From Nitrospira sp. Ga0074138 (lineage in GTDB: Bacteria > Nitrospirota > Nitrospiria > Nitrospirales > Nitrospiraceae): 64,000 nucleotides of DNA. A program made the translations under genes and the position numbers. Within the stretch, counting starts at the first letter, position 1, and every line of letters starts with the position of its first letter. Positions 35,116 through 43,029 of this stretch are shown one piece after another. Location: the NCBI GenBank assembly GCA_001464735.1, contig LNDU01000055.1:62001-126000 (forward strand). Direction: 5' to 3'. The notes beneath the pieces are model-generated. The model was not told the DNA's origin and did no database searches. It saw only the letters and a list, made by a program, of their open reading frames with translations.

Positions 35116-35233
35116 CTTGACTCCTGTACCCATTGCGCCCAGGGTGATGGTGTCAGGTGTGAAGTCCCGCTGGCTGTCCTATCCCTCGCGCTTCCTGACC
35201 CTTCCCAGCGTGACCGATTCCCCAGTCTCCGCC
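35116..35233. repeat. 118-bp direct repeat, copy 1
   Basis: Nearly identical to 36154-36272: both run from CTTGACTCCTGTACCC to CCCCAGTCTCCGCC with only about four substitutions and one inserted base. Weaker similarity (CGGTCGCTTCCGACA) extends some 60 bases upstream in both copies. The 34845-35399 interval holds no gene that I can support. This copy lies 166 bases before the pseudogene start. Confidence 0.85.
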
Positions 35234-35399
35234 ATTGTTACAATAGAGTTACCGTCGCTGCCCTCTCACCTGAAAACGCGGGGTTCGTTGTGTCGTCGAG
35301 AGGGGCGGGAGGCTCTCACCTTTGCACCAAGGAGTCCACGATGAATCAGGTGCAATTCAGGCGATCATGCAGCGAATCAAACCTCAGGGAGGGACGGAC

Positions 35400-35805
35400 A
35401 TGAGAAAAATGATCATCAACAAGAGCTATGATGCATTTAGCGTGAGCCCATAAGGCGTTTATCCGATTGCGTGAGTTGGGGCAGCAGGAGGCTCTGCAGG
35501 AGACCGATCGGGGTGCGTATTGGCCTGCGTCAGCCACACCGCGAGAACCGAGTCTGAATCAGTGCGGGAAGCTCATTCCACGAGACGATGACAGGCTGGT
35601 TCGTGTGCTTGAAGAGCTTCGGGAAACAGCCAATGGGCATGCCGCCGAACTCAAGATCGTCTCAATCCCTGACGACGTGCAGTGGGTGATTACCAAGACA
35701 GACGGCCACGAGTAGGTACGCGAAGTGCACCTCACGTGGGAAGGAAGAGGCGATGACGGTCAACGCGAAACAGGATCGGGAGGACGGGTTCGTTTGAGAT
35801 GGTGA
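35400..35805 (+). pseudogene. small protein gene broken by a frameshift and a nonsense codon
   Basis: A strong ribosome site (AGGGAGGGAC) precedes ATG 35400. The frame encodes M-R-K-M-I-I-N-K-S-Y-D-A-F-S-V-S and hits TAA at 35451. One base less at the CCC at 35447-35449 would join it to H-K-A-F-I-R-L-R-E-L-G and a continuous frame with N-Q-C-G-K-L-I-P-R-D-D and I-P-D-D-V-Q-W-V-I to TAG at 35713. After that TAG the frame stays open for 29 codons (V-R-E-V-H-L-T-W) to TGA at 35803-35805. The coherent protein pattern across both breaks suggests a recently inactivated gene of ~135 codons. I do not know its function. Confidence 0.65.
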
Positions 35806-35867
35806 GACGACTGATGCGCAGTTGTATCTTCCCATAAGCGTTCTTGGCTCGATCGAAAGGCATAGAC

Positions 35868-35951
35868 ATGGTTAGCATCCTCATAACGTTCGCGTTCATG
35901 GCACTCATGCTCCTGGTCGTTGGTTGCATCTCTTACGCGAATAGCGAGTGA
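35868..35951 (+). CDS. 27-residue membrane peptide
   Basis: ATG 35868 with GAAAGG seven bases upstream; 27 codons to TGA. The product is one hydrophobic helix (I-L-I-T-F-A-F-M-A-L-M-L-L-V-V-G) ending in a short polar tail with one cysteine. It is too short for firm support; the ribosome site and helix pattern are the only evidence. Confidence 0.4.
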   Translation: MVSILITFAFMALMLLVVGCISYANSE

Positions 35952-36153
35952 CCAGTTGCCGCACAGTGGATTGGAAATTCCCGTTTCGTGCCTCAGCCCG
36001 GGCTCTCGTGAAGTATCGACACCTGCAGACGCGATGTGCGTCCTGACTCCCTGGTAGCGGTCGGTTATGTACTTCTGCTTTGGGTCGCGACCTGCCGGTC
36101 GCTTCCGACAACATCTATCCGATCACGTCTCGGTTTCTCCTCAATTTATATCG

Positions 36154-36272
36154 CTTGACTCCTGTACCCATTGCGCCCAGGGTGATGAAGTCAGGTGTGA
36201 AGCCCCGCTGGCTGTCCTAATCCCTCGCGCTTCCTGACCCTTCCCAGCGTGACCGATTCCCCAGTCTCCGCC
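36154..36272. repeat. 118-bp direct repeat, copy 2
   Basis: Second copy of 35116-35233, one base longer (CTAATCCC instead of CTATCCC). It lies 133 bases upstream of the DUF1328 gene that opens the stress-gene run, so it may carry a shared promoter or be a mobile remnant. Confidence 0.85.
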
Positions 36273-36405
36273 GCGTTTACATCACAGTCTCTCTGACTCG
36301 TTGCCGGTTTGGTGTGTTGGTCTGCTGATGGAGGCGGCCAGAACGCTGGCCATGCCGCAGAGGACTTGTCGATTCACATCCGCATTCCATCAGAGAGGGG
36401 TACTC

Positions 36406-36576
36406 ATGCTCTATTACGCGTTGATGTTCCTGGTCGTCGGCTTGATTGTCGGCGCGCTGAATCTCGCGGGGTTTTCGACGGTCGTGGTTCAGATTTCGTG
36501 GATTCTGGTCTTAGCCGGGATGCTCGTGTTGCTGGCGATTCATTTAATCATGGGACGCACCCGTCGACCGGTGTGA
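36406..36576 (+). CDS. DUF1328/YtjA-like small membrane protein
   Basis: A 56-residue protein from ATG 36406 with GAGAGGGG upstream; the longer frame from 36301 has no ribosome site. Two short helices with the family pattern M-L-Y-Y-A-L-x-F-L-V-V-G-L-I-V-G-A-L-N-L-A-G and I-L-V-L-A-G-M-L-V, ending in a basic tail. Members are usually expressed under stress and located in the inner membrane; function unknown. It starts a run of stress-associated genes (CsbD-like, DUF2934, Hsp20). Confidence 0.85.
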   Translation: MLYYALMFLVVGLIVGALNLAGFSTVVVQISWILVLAGMLVLLAIHLIMGRTRRPV

Positions 36577-36663
36577 CCGAAGGGTGACGGGTTGTCCGGC
36601 GGTTTCCGGCGTGACGACGCGGTCCCTACGTCCATCTCAATTATCAATAAGGAGGGCAATGCC

Positions 36664-36891
36664 ATGAATGCTGAGCAACTCAAAGGAAAATGGATGCAGT
36701 TCAAAGGTGAACTGAAAGAGAAGTGGGGCAAGTTTACGGACAATGATCTCCAGGAGATCGGGGGGAACTACGACAGATTTGTCGCCAAAGCTCAGGAACG
36801 GTATGGCGATAAAAAGCGTGAGCTGATGAAGTGGGCGGATCAGTGGTACCACAAGGCTCCGTCGGCCAAGACGGGGAAAAGGATTAAGTGA
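36664..36891 (+). CDS. CsbD-family general stress protein
   Basis: A 75-residue hydrophilic protein; ATG 36664 has AAGGAGGG upstream. Family marks: M-N-x-E-Q-L-K-G-K-W-x-Q-F-K-G-E at the start, then W-G-K-F-T-D-N-D-L-Q-E-I-G-G and E-R-Y-G-D-K-K. CsbD-like proteins are abundant stress-induced proteins of unknown mechanism. Neighbours are other stress genes on the same strand. Confidence 0.92.
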   Translation: MNAEQLKGKWMQFKGELKEKWGKFTDNDLQEIGGNYDRFVAKAQERYGDKKRELMKWADQWYHKAPSAKTGKRIK

Positions 36892-36903
36892 CCGGAATCG
36901 ATC

Positions 36904-36923
36904 CATGTGAGACGTCTCACATG
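36904..36923. promoter_or_regulatory. perfect 20-bp palindrome
   Basis: CATGTGAGACGTCTCACATG is its own reverse complement across all 20 bases. It sits 12 bases after the CsbD-like stop and 41 before the DUF2934 start. No T run follows, so it is more likely an operator or a processing hairpin than a terminator. Confidence 0.5.
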
Positions 36924-36964
36924 CAATTCACAGGTATAAACGCGGTAACGAGAGGAGGTGTGCG

Positions 36965-37207
36965 ATGACCAAGGAAAGAGTTTCGCGGCAAGCAACGCCG
37001 ACTAGGTCGGTAGGCACGCCAAGGACCAGTTCAATCGGTGAGAAGGCTGGTCTTCCTAGGCAGACATTGGAGGGAGCTCTGACGCACGACCGCATTGCGC
37101 AGCTGGCCTACGACTTATATGAACAACGGGGCCGGCAAGAAGGCCGGGCCTTGGAGGACTGGCTGAATGCGGAACTGCAACTGGTTAGCGTGTTAGGTCA
37201 ATCATGA
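36965..37207 (+). CDS. DUF2934-family small protein
   Basis: An 80-residue protein; ATG 36965 has GAGAGGAGG upstream. The C-terminal half matches the DUF2934 pattern: H-D-R-I-A-Q-L-A-Y-D-L-Y-E-Q-R-G-R-x-x-G-R-A-L-E-D-W-L-N-A-E. The N-terminal 35 residues are Ser/Thr/Arg-rich and probably disordered. Its role is unknown; the position before an Hsp20 gene is consistent with stress response. Confidence 0.85.
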   Translation: MTKERVSRQATPTRSVGTPRTSSIGEKAGLPRQTLEGALTHDRIAQLAYDLYEQRGRQEGRALEDWLNAELQLVSVLGQS

Positions 37208-37261
37208 CAGAAATCCGTGAGTATGAAACTTTCATTTCTATGACAACAAGGAGATAAGGCC

Positions 37262-37738
37262 ATGAACACAATCTTACGCTGGGACCCTATGAGCAGAACT
37301 CGATGGAATCCTTTCAAAGATCGGGATGAACTGGAAAGCCGCTTGGCGACGCTGTTTGCCGGTCGGGAGGCGACGGGCAACGGAGGAAAGGAAGCCTTGA
37401 CGGTGACTCAATGGTCGCCGCTGGTGGACATTACGGAGGATGAGAAGGAATACCTCATCAAGGCCGAATTGCCGGATATGAAGAAAGAGGACGTGCGCCT
37501 CACGGTAGAGGATAATGTCCTGGCGATTTCAGGCGAGCGGAAATTCGAGAAGGAAGAAAAGAACAAGAAATATCACCGGGTCGAACGTGCCTACGGGAGT
37601 TTCGTGCGCAGTTTTTCACTTCCGGAGGATGCGGACGGGAGCAAGGTGACCGCGGATTTCAAAGACGGGATGCTTCACGTGCATCTTCCGAAATCGGTGC
37701 AGGCGAAGCCGAAAGCTATTGAGATCCAGGTTGGTTAG
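37262..37738 (+). CDS. Hsp20/alpha-crystallin small heat-shock protein
   Basis: A 158-residue protein; ATG 37262 has AAGGAGA upstream. The alpha-crystallin domain covers about residues 50-150: W-S-P-L-V-D-I-T-E, Y-L-I-K-A-E-L-P-D-M-K-K-E-D-V, I-S-G-E-R-K, F-V-R-S-F-S-L-P and the A-D-F-K-D-G-M-L-H-V-H-L-P-K strand. The oligomerisation I-x-I/V motif is replaced by I-E-I-Q-V at the C-terminus. Acts as an ATP-independent holdase in the cytoplasm. Confidence 0.95.
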   Translation: MNTILRWDPMSRTRWNPFKDRDELESRLATLFAGREATGNGGKEALTVTQWSPLVDITEDEKEYLIKAELPDMKKEDVRLTVEDNVLAISGERKFEKEEKNKKYHRVERAYGSFVRSFSLPEDADGSKVTADFKDGMLHVHLPKSVQAKPKAIEIQVG

Positions 37739-38435
37739 TGGTCCGTTGATCGAGGGACGGGGCATCAGGCAAGGCGTTCTGACGCCTACGCGATGATGGA
37801 GTCTTCCTGATGCTCCGCGCACACTGTCGATGATCACAAAGGATCTCAGGTGATGATTCCGAATCGCGTGACTCGGCCCTCCGTTTGGCCCTGGTCTTGT
37901 GAGGTTGGTCTCTAGATCGTTTTGCCCATTCAATGGAGCCGTCTTTTCTTCTTCGCCCCCTTGACAGATACGAAACCTCGCTTCTGTTGCTGAGAGCCGT
38001 CATCCCCAGAAATGTGTTGAACCTGTGGATAGCCGTGGGATTGGTGGGAGTAGCGTTGGCCAAGGTAAGAGCCGATTCGATGCGTTGGCCACTATTAGTT
38101 GTGGTTCTATTGAGGTGAGGCGGATGCCTAAAAAATAGGCGATTCGATGAATGCACACGCCATTTGTACTGTCTTTTGCAGAATGCCGAGACTTGTTCAC
38201 ATGGTTATCCACAGAAGATGGGGAGTGAGAATTCTCATGCCACGCTCACCCTGAAGACATAGTTTTGGGTAACCATCTGGAATCATTAGCTGATTGAATG
38301 AGTGATGTGTCGGCCGTAGTTGTATGAGCGTGTTGACGCCAGATGGATAAATGCGTTCAAGGATGGAGTGCCATTGTGAGCTGAGCGGATTTTCACGATT
38401 TGAACCGGATGCTGGCGGGGTCTTTCAATGGCCTG
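37739..38435. other. 700-base gene-free stretch
   Basis: No gene I can support. Two sequences like DnaA boxes occur: CTATCCACA (minus strand, near 38022) and TTATCCACA (plus, near 38201). The rest shows no obvious structure. Confidence 0.5.
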
Positions 38436-39011
38436 TCATGCGTAAGGTGGGGCATTGCCCGGCTTCCACTTGATACTGCAGCCAATGCTGGGTCTCTGGG
38501 TGCCGTCGACCGGCTTGCCGGCGAGCACGGCGTGGATGGCGGAGCGGAGATCGTGGCCGGTGACTGGCTTGTTGTTGCCGGGTCGGCTCTCATCGAGTTG
38601 TCCATGGTAGGCCAGGCGATGATCTCGATCAAAAAGGTAGAACTCTGGGGTACAGGCAGCGTGATAGGCCTTCGCGACCTCCTGCGTCTCGTCGTGACAG
38701 AATGGAAAGGTAAAGCCCAGGCGTAGGGCCATTTCTTGAAGCCTAGGCGGTGCATCATCGGGATAGTTGATGGGGTCGTTGCTGCTGATGGCAATGATAC
38801 CTAATCTCGTGTCGTGATAGTCACGTCCGAGTCGAGCAAGCTCCTGCTCGACGTGCACCACATAAGGGCAGTGCCTGCAGATGAACATGACGAGCAGCCC
38901 TGTCTTGGCGACGAACGAATCGAGGGAATATCGTTGCCCGCTCACCACGTCGTGCAAGGCGAACGCGGGTGCTGTGGTACCAAGTGGAAGCATGGTCGAC
39001 GTCATAGCCAT
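38436..39011 (-). CDS. thioredoxin-fold peroxiredoxin-like (AhpC/TSA-redoxin) protein
   Basis: A 191-residue protein; start at 39011, with a second Met at 39005 as an alternative. Thioredoxin-fold features: A-P-A-F-A-L-H-D-V near residue 15, then F-I-C-R-H-C-P-Y-V (C-x2-C active site near 45-48), I-A-I-S-S-N-D, and the C-T-P-E-F-Y-L-F cis-proline region. It matches the redoxin-family proteins that reduce peroxides or disulfides. No signal peptide, so cytoplasmic. Convergent with no close partner on its strand. Confidence 0.9.
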   Translation of the reverse strand: MAMTSTMLPLGTTAPAFALHDVVSGQRYSLDSFVAKTGLLVMFICRHCPYVVHVEQELARLGRDYHDTRLGIIAISSNDPINYPDDAPPRLQEMALRLGFTFPFCHDETQEVAKAYHAACTPEFYLFDRDHRLAYHGQLDESRPGNNKPVTGHDLRSAIHAVLAGKPVDGTQRPSIGCSIKWKPGNAPPYA

Positions 39012-39197
39012 GAGGTCCTGTCTCATCAAGCTTGTCAGAGAGAAGATGCCGCATGTCGTCGGCTGGGTCAAGTGGCAGTAAGGAGGCCGGGTTTCTTGCG
39101 TCATCGTTGAAGGGCCGCTATGCTGCCACATATCGCGTGGATGTGTGGGCGAGCCATGACCGAGATGAGTTGTCCCTTTGGTGAAAGGAGGACGAGC

Positions 39198-39923
39198 ATG
39201 CGGATTGCCTGGCTGTTGGTACTGCTGCTGGGGGTTCCGACTGTGGCGCTGGCGCATGATGAGACGAAGCCCGAGACGCCGACCCTCACGGTCAGTGAAA
39301 CCGGGACGGTGACGCACGCGCCGGATACGGCTTTTGTGACGTTCGGCTTGGAGACTGCCGGCAAATCACTCGCCGAGGCGCAGAAGCGGAACAGCGCCGT
39401 CATGAGCCAAGTCATGGACCGGCTACGCGATCTGCAGATCGACAAGGAACGAATCCAAACCTCGTCCTTTACGGTCTCCCCGCAATATCGACCGCCGCCT
39501 CATCGCCCCGCTGATGTGCCGCCTACTTCTCCGGAAATTGTCGGCTACGTCGTGAGCAATATGATGACGGTGGAAATCCGCATTCTCGATAGAGTCGGCG
39601 CGGTGATCGAAGAAGTCTTGAAGACCGGTGCGAATAGCTTTCAGGGGTTACACTGGGGGTTGCGCGATGAACAATCGGTACGTCTGCGTGCCTTGAAGCA
39701 GGCGGCGGCCAAGGCGCGCGAGAAAGCAGCGGTGCTGAGCGAGGCGCTGCAGGTGAAACTCGCGCGGGTGCTATCAATTCATGAGGGTGGCCATATGGTC
39801 AGGCCCGCCGCCGCTATGGCACGCATGGCGATGGAGTCGGGCGCAGGTGATGTGCCGATCTCACCGGGAGAACTGAAGGTCGAGGCAACCGTGACGCTGG
39901 TGTATGAAGTTGCCCCACACTGA
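39198..39923 (+). CDS. SIMPL-domain (DUF541) periplasmic protein
   Basis: A 241-residue protein; ATG 39198 has AAAGGAGG upstream. Residues 1-20 are a signal peptide ending A-L-A. Then the SIMPL/DUF541 pattern: L-T-V-S-E-T-G-T-V-T-H-A-P-D-T-A, L-R-D-L-Q-I-D-K-E-R-I-Q-T-S-S-F-T-V-S-P-Q-Y, and a C-terminal A-x-A-x-V-x-L-x-Y-E strand. Such proteins (YggE/BP26-like) form periplasmic oligomers and are linked to oxidative stress. Its stop is 17 bases from that of the convergent WD40 gene. Confidence 0.9.
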   Translation: MRIAWLLVLLLGVPTVALAHDETKPETPTLTVSETGTVTHAPDTAFVTFGLETAGKSLAEAQKRNSAVMSQVMDRLRDLQIDKERIQTSSFTVSPQYRPPPHRPADVPPTSPEIVGYVVSNMMTVEIRILDRVGAVIEEVLKTGANSFQGLHWGLRDEQSVRLRALKQAAAKAREKAAVLSEALQVKLARVLSIHEGGHMVRPAAAMARMAMESGAGDVPISPGELKVEATVTLVYEVAPH

Positions 39924-39940
39924 GGGGGCAAGTAGTTTTG

Positions 39941-41035
39941 CTACTCGGCTGATGGCGTTCCGCCTTCCCACAGCTTGACCGTCCGATCCCAGGAGGCGCT
40001 GGCGAGGCGTTTGCCGTCGGGAGAGAAGGTGATACAGCGCACACCGCTACTATGGCCTTTGAGTGTCCGGAAGTTGCGGCCGGTGGACAGATCCCAAAAC
40101 TTGATGGTCTCGTCGTCGCTCGCGCTGACCAAGACTTTCCCATCCGGCGACACAGCGAGACTGCGGACCCAGCCTTTGTGGCCGGTGAGGGATTTCTTCT
40201 CAACGACGCTCGGCATCTCGAATAGCTTGATAGTGGCATCCCGGCTGCCGGTGATCAGGAGTTTCGCGTCCGGGGTAAAGGTCATGGCTCCGATCCAGTA
40301 GTCCATCGGTTTTTGGAACCCGCCGTCATCCTCGATATAGTAGCCACGGGTCTCGGTGGAATCTTCCTGGTTTTTCCGCCAATGGCCGTCGTGGAGAATT
40401 GTTTCCTCGCCGCTCGGGAGGACCTCCCACATCTTGATCTTTCCGATGTCGGTTCCGCTGGCCAGATGGATGCCGTCTGGAGAGAAGGCCACACAGACCG
40501 ACCAGTGATGGTCGTACTCATCCTTCCCGAGCAACGTCATCAGTTCGGTTCCCGTAGTGACTTCCCAAATCTTGATGTCTTTGTTATGGCTGCCCCGCGC
40601 GAGCATGAGCCCATCCGGCGAGAGAGAAAGGCTGCAGACGTTATGATCGTACCGTGAGAACAGGAGCTTCATGGGCTCGCCGGTCCTGCCGTTCCACAAC
40701 CGGATGGTGCGGTCCTCGCTCCCGGTGGCCAAGGTCTGTCCGTCCGGCGTGAAGACAACGGTGCGAATATCATGAGTGTGGCCGCGCAGGGAACGCAGGA
40801 GCCGACCGGTTTCGATGTCCCACATGCGCACGAGGCGTTCGGCGCCGCCGCTGGCGAGCGTCGATCCATCAGGTGAAAAGGCGACCGCCCAGACTCCGTG
40901 CGAATGGCCGCGGAACGTTTTCACTTCCCGACAGTCAGCTTCCCAGAAGTCCAAAAAGTCGATGGGAGGTGTTGATGCGGTGACTGTCTCTGAGGAGATG
41001 CCCGGGAGTGGTGGGGTCATTATCGGTTCCGGCAT
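39941..41035 (-). CDS. WD40-repeat beta-propeller protein
   Basis: A 364-residue protein containing about seven WD40 repeats, each with a G-H or D-H near the start, F-S-P-D-G or similar, and a closing (V/I)-(R/K)-x-W-(D/E). No signal peptide or enzyme domain; likely a seven-bladed propeller scaffold in the cytoplasm. No good ribosome site precedes the ATG at 41035; an internal Met (M-T-P-P-L) is an alternative. Divergent from the metalloprotein gene at 41230. Confidence 0.9.
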   Translation of the reverse strand: MPEPIMTPPLPGISSETVTASTPPIDFLDFWEADCREVKTFRGHSHGVWAVAFSPDGSTLASGGAERLVRMWDIETGRLLRSLRGHTHDIRTVVFTPDGQTLATGSEDRTIRLWNGRTGEPMKLLFSRYDHNVCSLSLSPDGLMLARGSHNKDIKIWEVTTGTELMTLLGKDEYDHHWSVCVAFSPDGIHLASGTDIGKIKMWEVLPSGEETILHDGHWRKNQEDSTETRGYYIEDDGGFQKPMDYWIGAMTFTPDAKLLITGSRDATIKLFEMPSVVEKKSLTGHKGWVRSLAVSPDGKVLVSASDDETIKFWDLSTGRNFRTLKGHSSGVRCITFSPDGKRLASASWDRTVKLWEGGTPSAE

Positions 41036-41229
41036 GTATAACGTGTTTTCTTGGCCGTGTGGTCCTTGATTGGTCGACAGGTCGGCCAGTATAATTCCGT
41101 CGGTCGTTCGGATCGTAAGAGATGCCTCGCGGCCAAGTCAAGCCGGCTCCCATGGCCCATGTCGTCCATGCGTCGTCGTGCACCGTGTTTCTCAACTGTT
41201 CCCCCCAAAGCCGTTGAGGGTTGTGCCTT

Positions 41230-42228
41230 ATGGAAATTAGATTCCAACCAGCGTTGCTCCAGGAAGTCATTGATTCGTTCGTTGAAAAGACGGAACGAGA
41301 AGGGGATCCCACCTACTACAAGGAATTCCATGAGTATGCCGACCCGATTTACGAGAAATACATGCTCGAAGACCGGGAGGCGGAGTTCAAAAAGTTGTAT
41401 CAATATCTGTTCGGTATCTGGGGGTTTTCCGATATCGTCCGCGATTCATTCAACGAGTATCCGCTATTGAAGGAGAAGGTGGGGATTGTCCTGGTCAAAG
41501 GCGTGCTGAAGGAAGATCAGGAAGGTGTCGATATTCTACGCAAATGGGGGTCCGTCGAAAAAGACTTGGCGAAGGAGTTTGAGGAGAAGGGTCTGAAGGG
41601 CGTTGGAATTAAGCTGATTCCCCGACGCTTTTACGACCCGGCATTGACCCGCTATTGCCGCCATGAGTTGATGCATATCTCCGACATGATCGACGCGATA
41701 TTCGGCTACGACCCAGATACCAAGCTGGGACAGAACCCCGGCGAAGAGACGCTCATCTTACAGCGCTATCGTGTGCTCTGGAGTTTGAGCGTCGATAGTC
41801 GACTGGTTGCGGCAGGCAAGGAGCCGATGCTGAGTAAGGAGGATCGCTTCAAAGAATTTCGGTCGTGGTACCGAAAAATTCCGCCTCCTCAACTAAAGTC
41901 GGTGTTTGAGGGGCTGTGGCAGACCTCGTACTTCACCCATTCAGAGCTGATTGAGATGGCTGCAGACACGCTCCGCGTGATGGATCGGGCTGTGGATGTG
42001 GAAGGTGGTGAAGTGCCTGAGACTGAAAACAAAATCATGCTCATGCCGGGGTTTCCGTGCCCGCTGTGTCGGTTCCCCACCTATTCGTGGGTCGAGGATA
42101 TGGGGACGAAGGTGGAACCCTACGTGCTCGACTTCATCCGCGAGAATCATCCCGGATGGGACGTGGACTTCGGAGCCTGTGATCGTTGTGTTGAGGTGTA
42201 TAAGCTCCGTGCAGACGGCGTCATGTAA
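41230..42228 (+). CDS. conserved protein with HExxH and C-terminal zinc-ribbon motifs
   Basis: A 332-residue protein from ATG 41230. It contains H145-E-L-M-H149, matching the zinc-metallopeptidase HExxH signature, in a helical context (Y-C-R-H-E-L-M-H-I-S-D-M), and two cysteine pairs, C-P-L-C (277-280) and C-D-R-C (317-320), spaced like a zinc ribbon. No signal peptide. I do not recognise a named family. It heads the NXR-type accessory island, and the first copy of the hairpin repeat begins right at its stop codon. A role in maturation or quality control of the island's metalloproteins is conceivable, from context only. Confidence 0.75.
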   Translation: MEIRFQPALLQEVIDSFVEKTEREGDPTYYKEFHEYADPIYEKYMLEDREAEFKKLYQYLFGIWGFSDIVRDSFNEYPLLKEKVGIVLVKGVLKEDQEGVDILRKWGSVEKDLAKEFEEKGLKGVGIKLIPRRFYDPALTRYCRHELMHISDMIDAIFGYDPDTKLGQNPGEETLILQRYRVLWSLSVDSRLVAAGKEPMLSKEDRFKEFRSWYRKIPPPQLKSVFEGLWQTSYFTHSELIEMAADTLRVMDRAVDVEGGEVPETENKIMLMPGFPCPLCRFPTYSWVEDMGTKVEPYVLDFIRENHPGWDVDFGACDRCVEVYKLRADGVM

Positions 42229-42229
42229 T

Positions 42230-42417
42230 GCGAATGGTGAAAATAGCAGCCAGCTTTGTTCTCGCTTCGCTTATGGCCTCACATATGGAAGGCGATGGCA
42301 GGGTGTTTATCCGCTCGCATATGATTGAAGCGAGCGGTTCAAGCGAAGCTTGATATGTACCTCCTCGGCTTTTCGCTCGCTGCGGCCGCGCTGGACAGCT
42401 ATTTTGACCATTCGCCA
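42230..42417. repeat. island hairpin repeat, copy A
   Basis: Starts two bases after the TAA of the upstream gene. Outer arms GCGAATGGTGAAAATAGC and GCTATTTTGACCATTCGC pair with one mismatch. Core segments CCAGCTTTGTTCTCGC and TTTCGCTCGCTGCGGCCGCGCTGG are shared with copies B-D. An inner hairpin CCGCTCGC/GCGAGCGG (42311-42337) occurs here and, with different but still pairing bases, in copy C. Confidence 0.85.
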
Positions 42418-42432
42418 GGCTAAGTTGCTTGA

Positions 42433-43029
42433 ATGGCTACCAACCCTTCATACGGTCGGCGGGATTTCCTGAAAGACTCCGTTATTTCTACCGTCAAAGC
42501 CGCGCGCGAACTCGTCAAACAGGCTGAGGGTGTTCCGGCAGAGCCGCCGCCTCCGCCGATGCGTATGGACTGGCTGCGTCCCCCTGGTGCGGTAGAAGAA
42601 TCGCTTTTCCTTGAACGTTGTACGAAATGCAATGATTGTGTCACGGCCTGTCCACCAGGCGCGATTACGGCCTATCCCCGGGACGGGACACCCGTGCTTT
42701 TCGCCGATCAGTCGCCCTGCCTGTTATGTGAGGATCTTCCTTGCATTACAGCTTGTGAGACAGACGCGCTCCTTCCGGTCGAGGGAATCCACAATGTCCG
42801 AATGGGAATCGCGACGGTTTCGCATAGACTCTGCACGGCAGGCCAAGGCTGCCATGCCTGTGTCTCGAAGTGTCCGACGGATGCTCTTGCAATGGACGTG
42901 GCGTCCCTGCATCTTTCCGTGGTGAAGGAAGCCTGTGTTGGCTGTGGAATGTGTGAAATGATCTGTAAAACCGTCAACGACCATGTCGCGATTCGTGTGG
43001 TACCGTCGAGGCAGCTGGCAGGATGTTGA
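42433..43029 (+). CDS. ferredoxin-type protein with four [4Fe-4S] motifs (NapG/NapF-like)
   Basis: A 198-residue protein beginning with an R-R-D-F-L-K twin-arginine-like motif (residues 9-14) that is not followed by a hydrophobic stretch. Four cysteine clusters: C-T-K-C-N-D-C-V-T-A-C-P, C-L-L-C-E-D-L-P-C-I-T-A-C, C-T-A-G-Q-G-C-H-A-C-V-S-K-C-P and C-V-G-C-G-M-C-E-M-I-C. This layout matches NapG/MauM-type electron-transfer subunits, usually linked to molybdoenzymes in the periplasm or cytoplasm. Its last codons and stop (G-C-stop) fall inside hairpin repeat copy B, so the repeat has set or altered its C-terminus. Confidence 0.9.
   Translation: MATNPSYGRRDFLKDSVISTVKAARELVKQAEGVPAEPPPPPMRMDWLRPPGAVEESLFLERCTKCNDCVTACPPGAITAYPRDGTPVLFADQSPCLLCEDLPCITACETDALLPVEGIHNVRMGIATVSHRLCTAGQGCHACVSKCPTDALAMDVASLHLSVVKEACVGCGMCEMICKTVNDHVAIRVVPSRQLAGC

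Noticed and set aside
37933..38118. 61-codon plus-strand ORF with a hydrophobic middle
   Set aside because: No ribosome site, codon pattern unlike neighbours, and it spans one of the DnaA-like boxes; probably chance.
37739..38435. Replication origin
   Set aside because: Only two DnaA-like boxes, no AT-rich unwinding region and no dnaA/dnaN/gyrB genes nearby.
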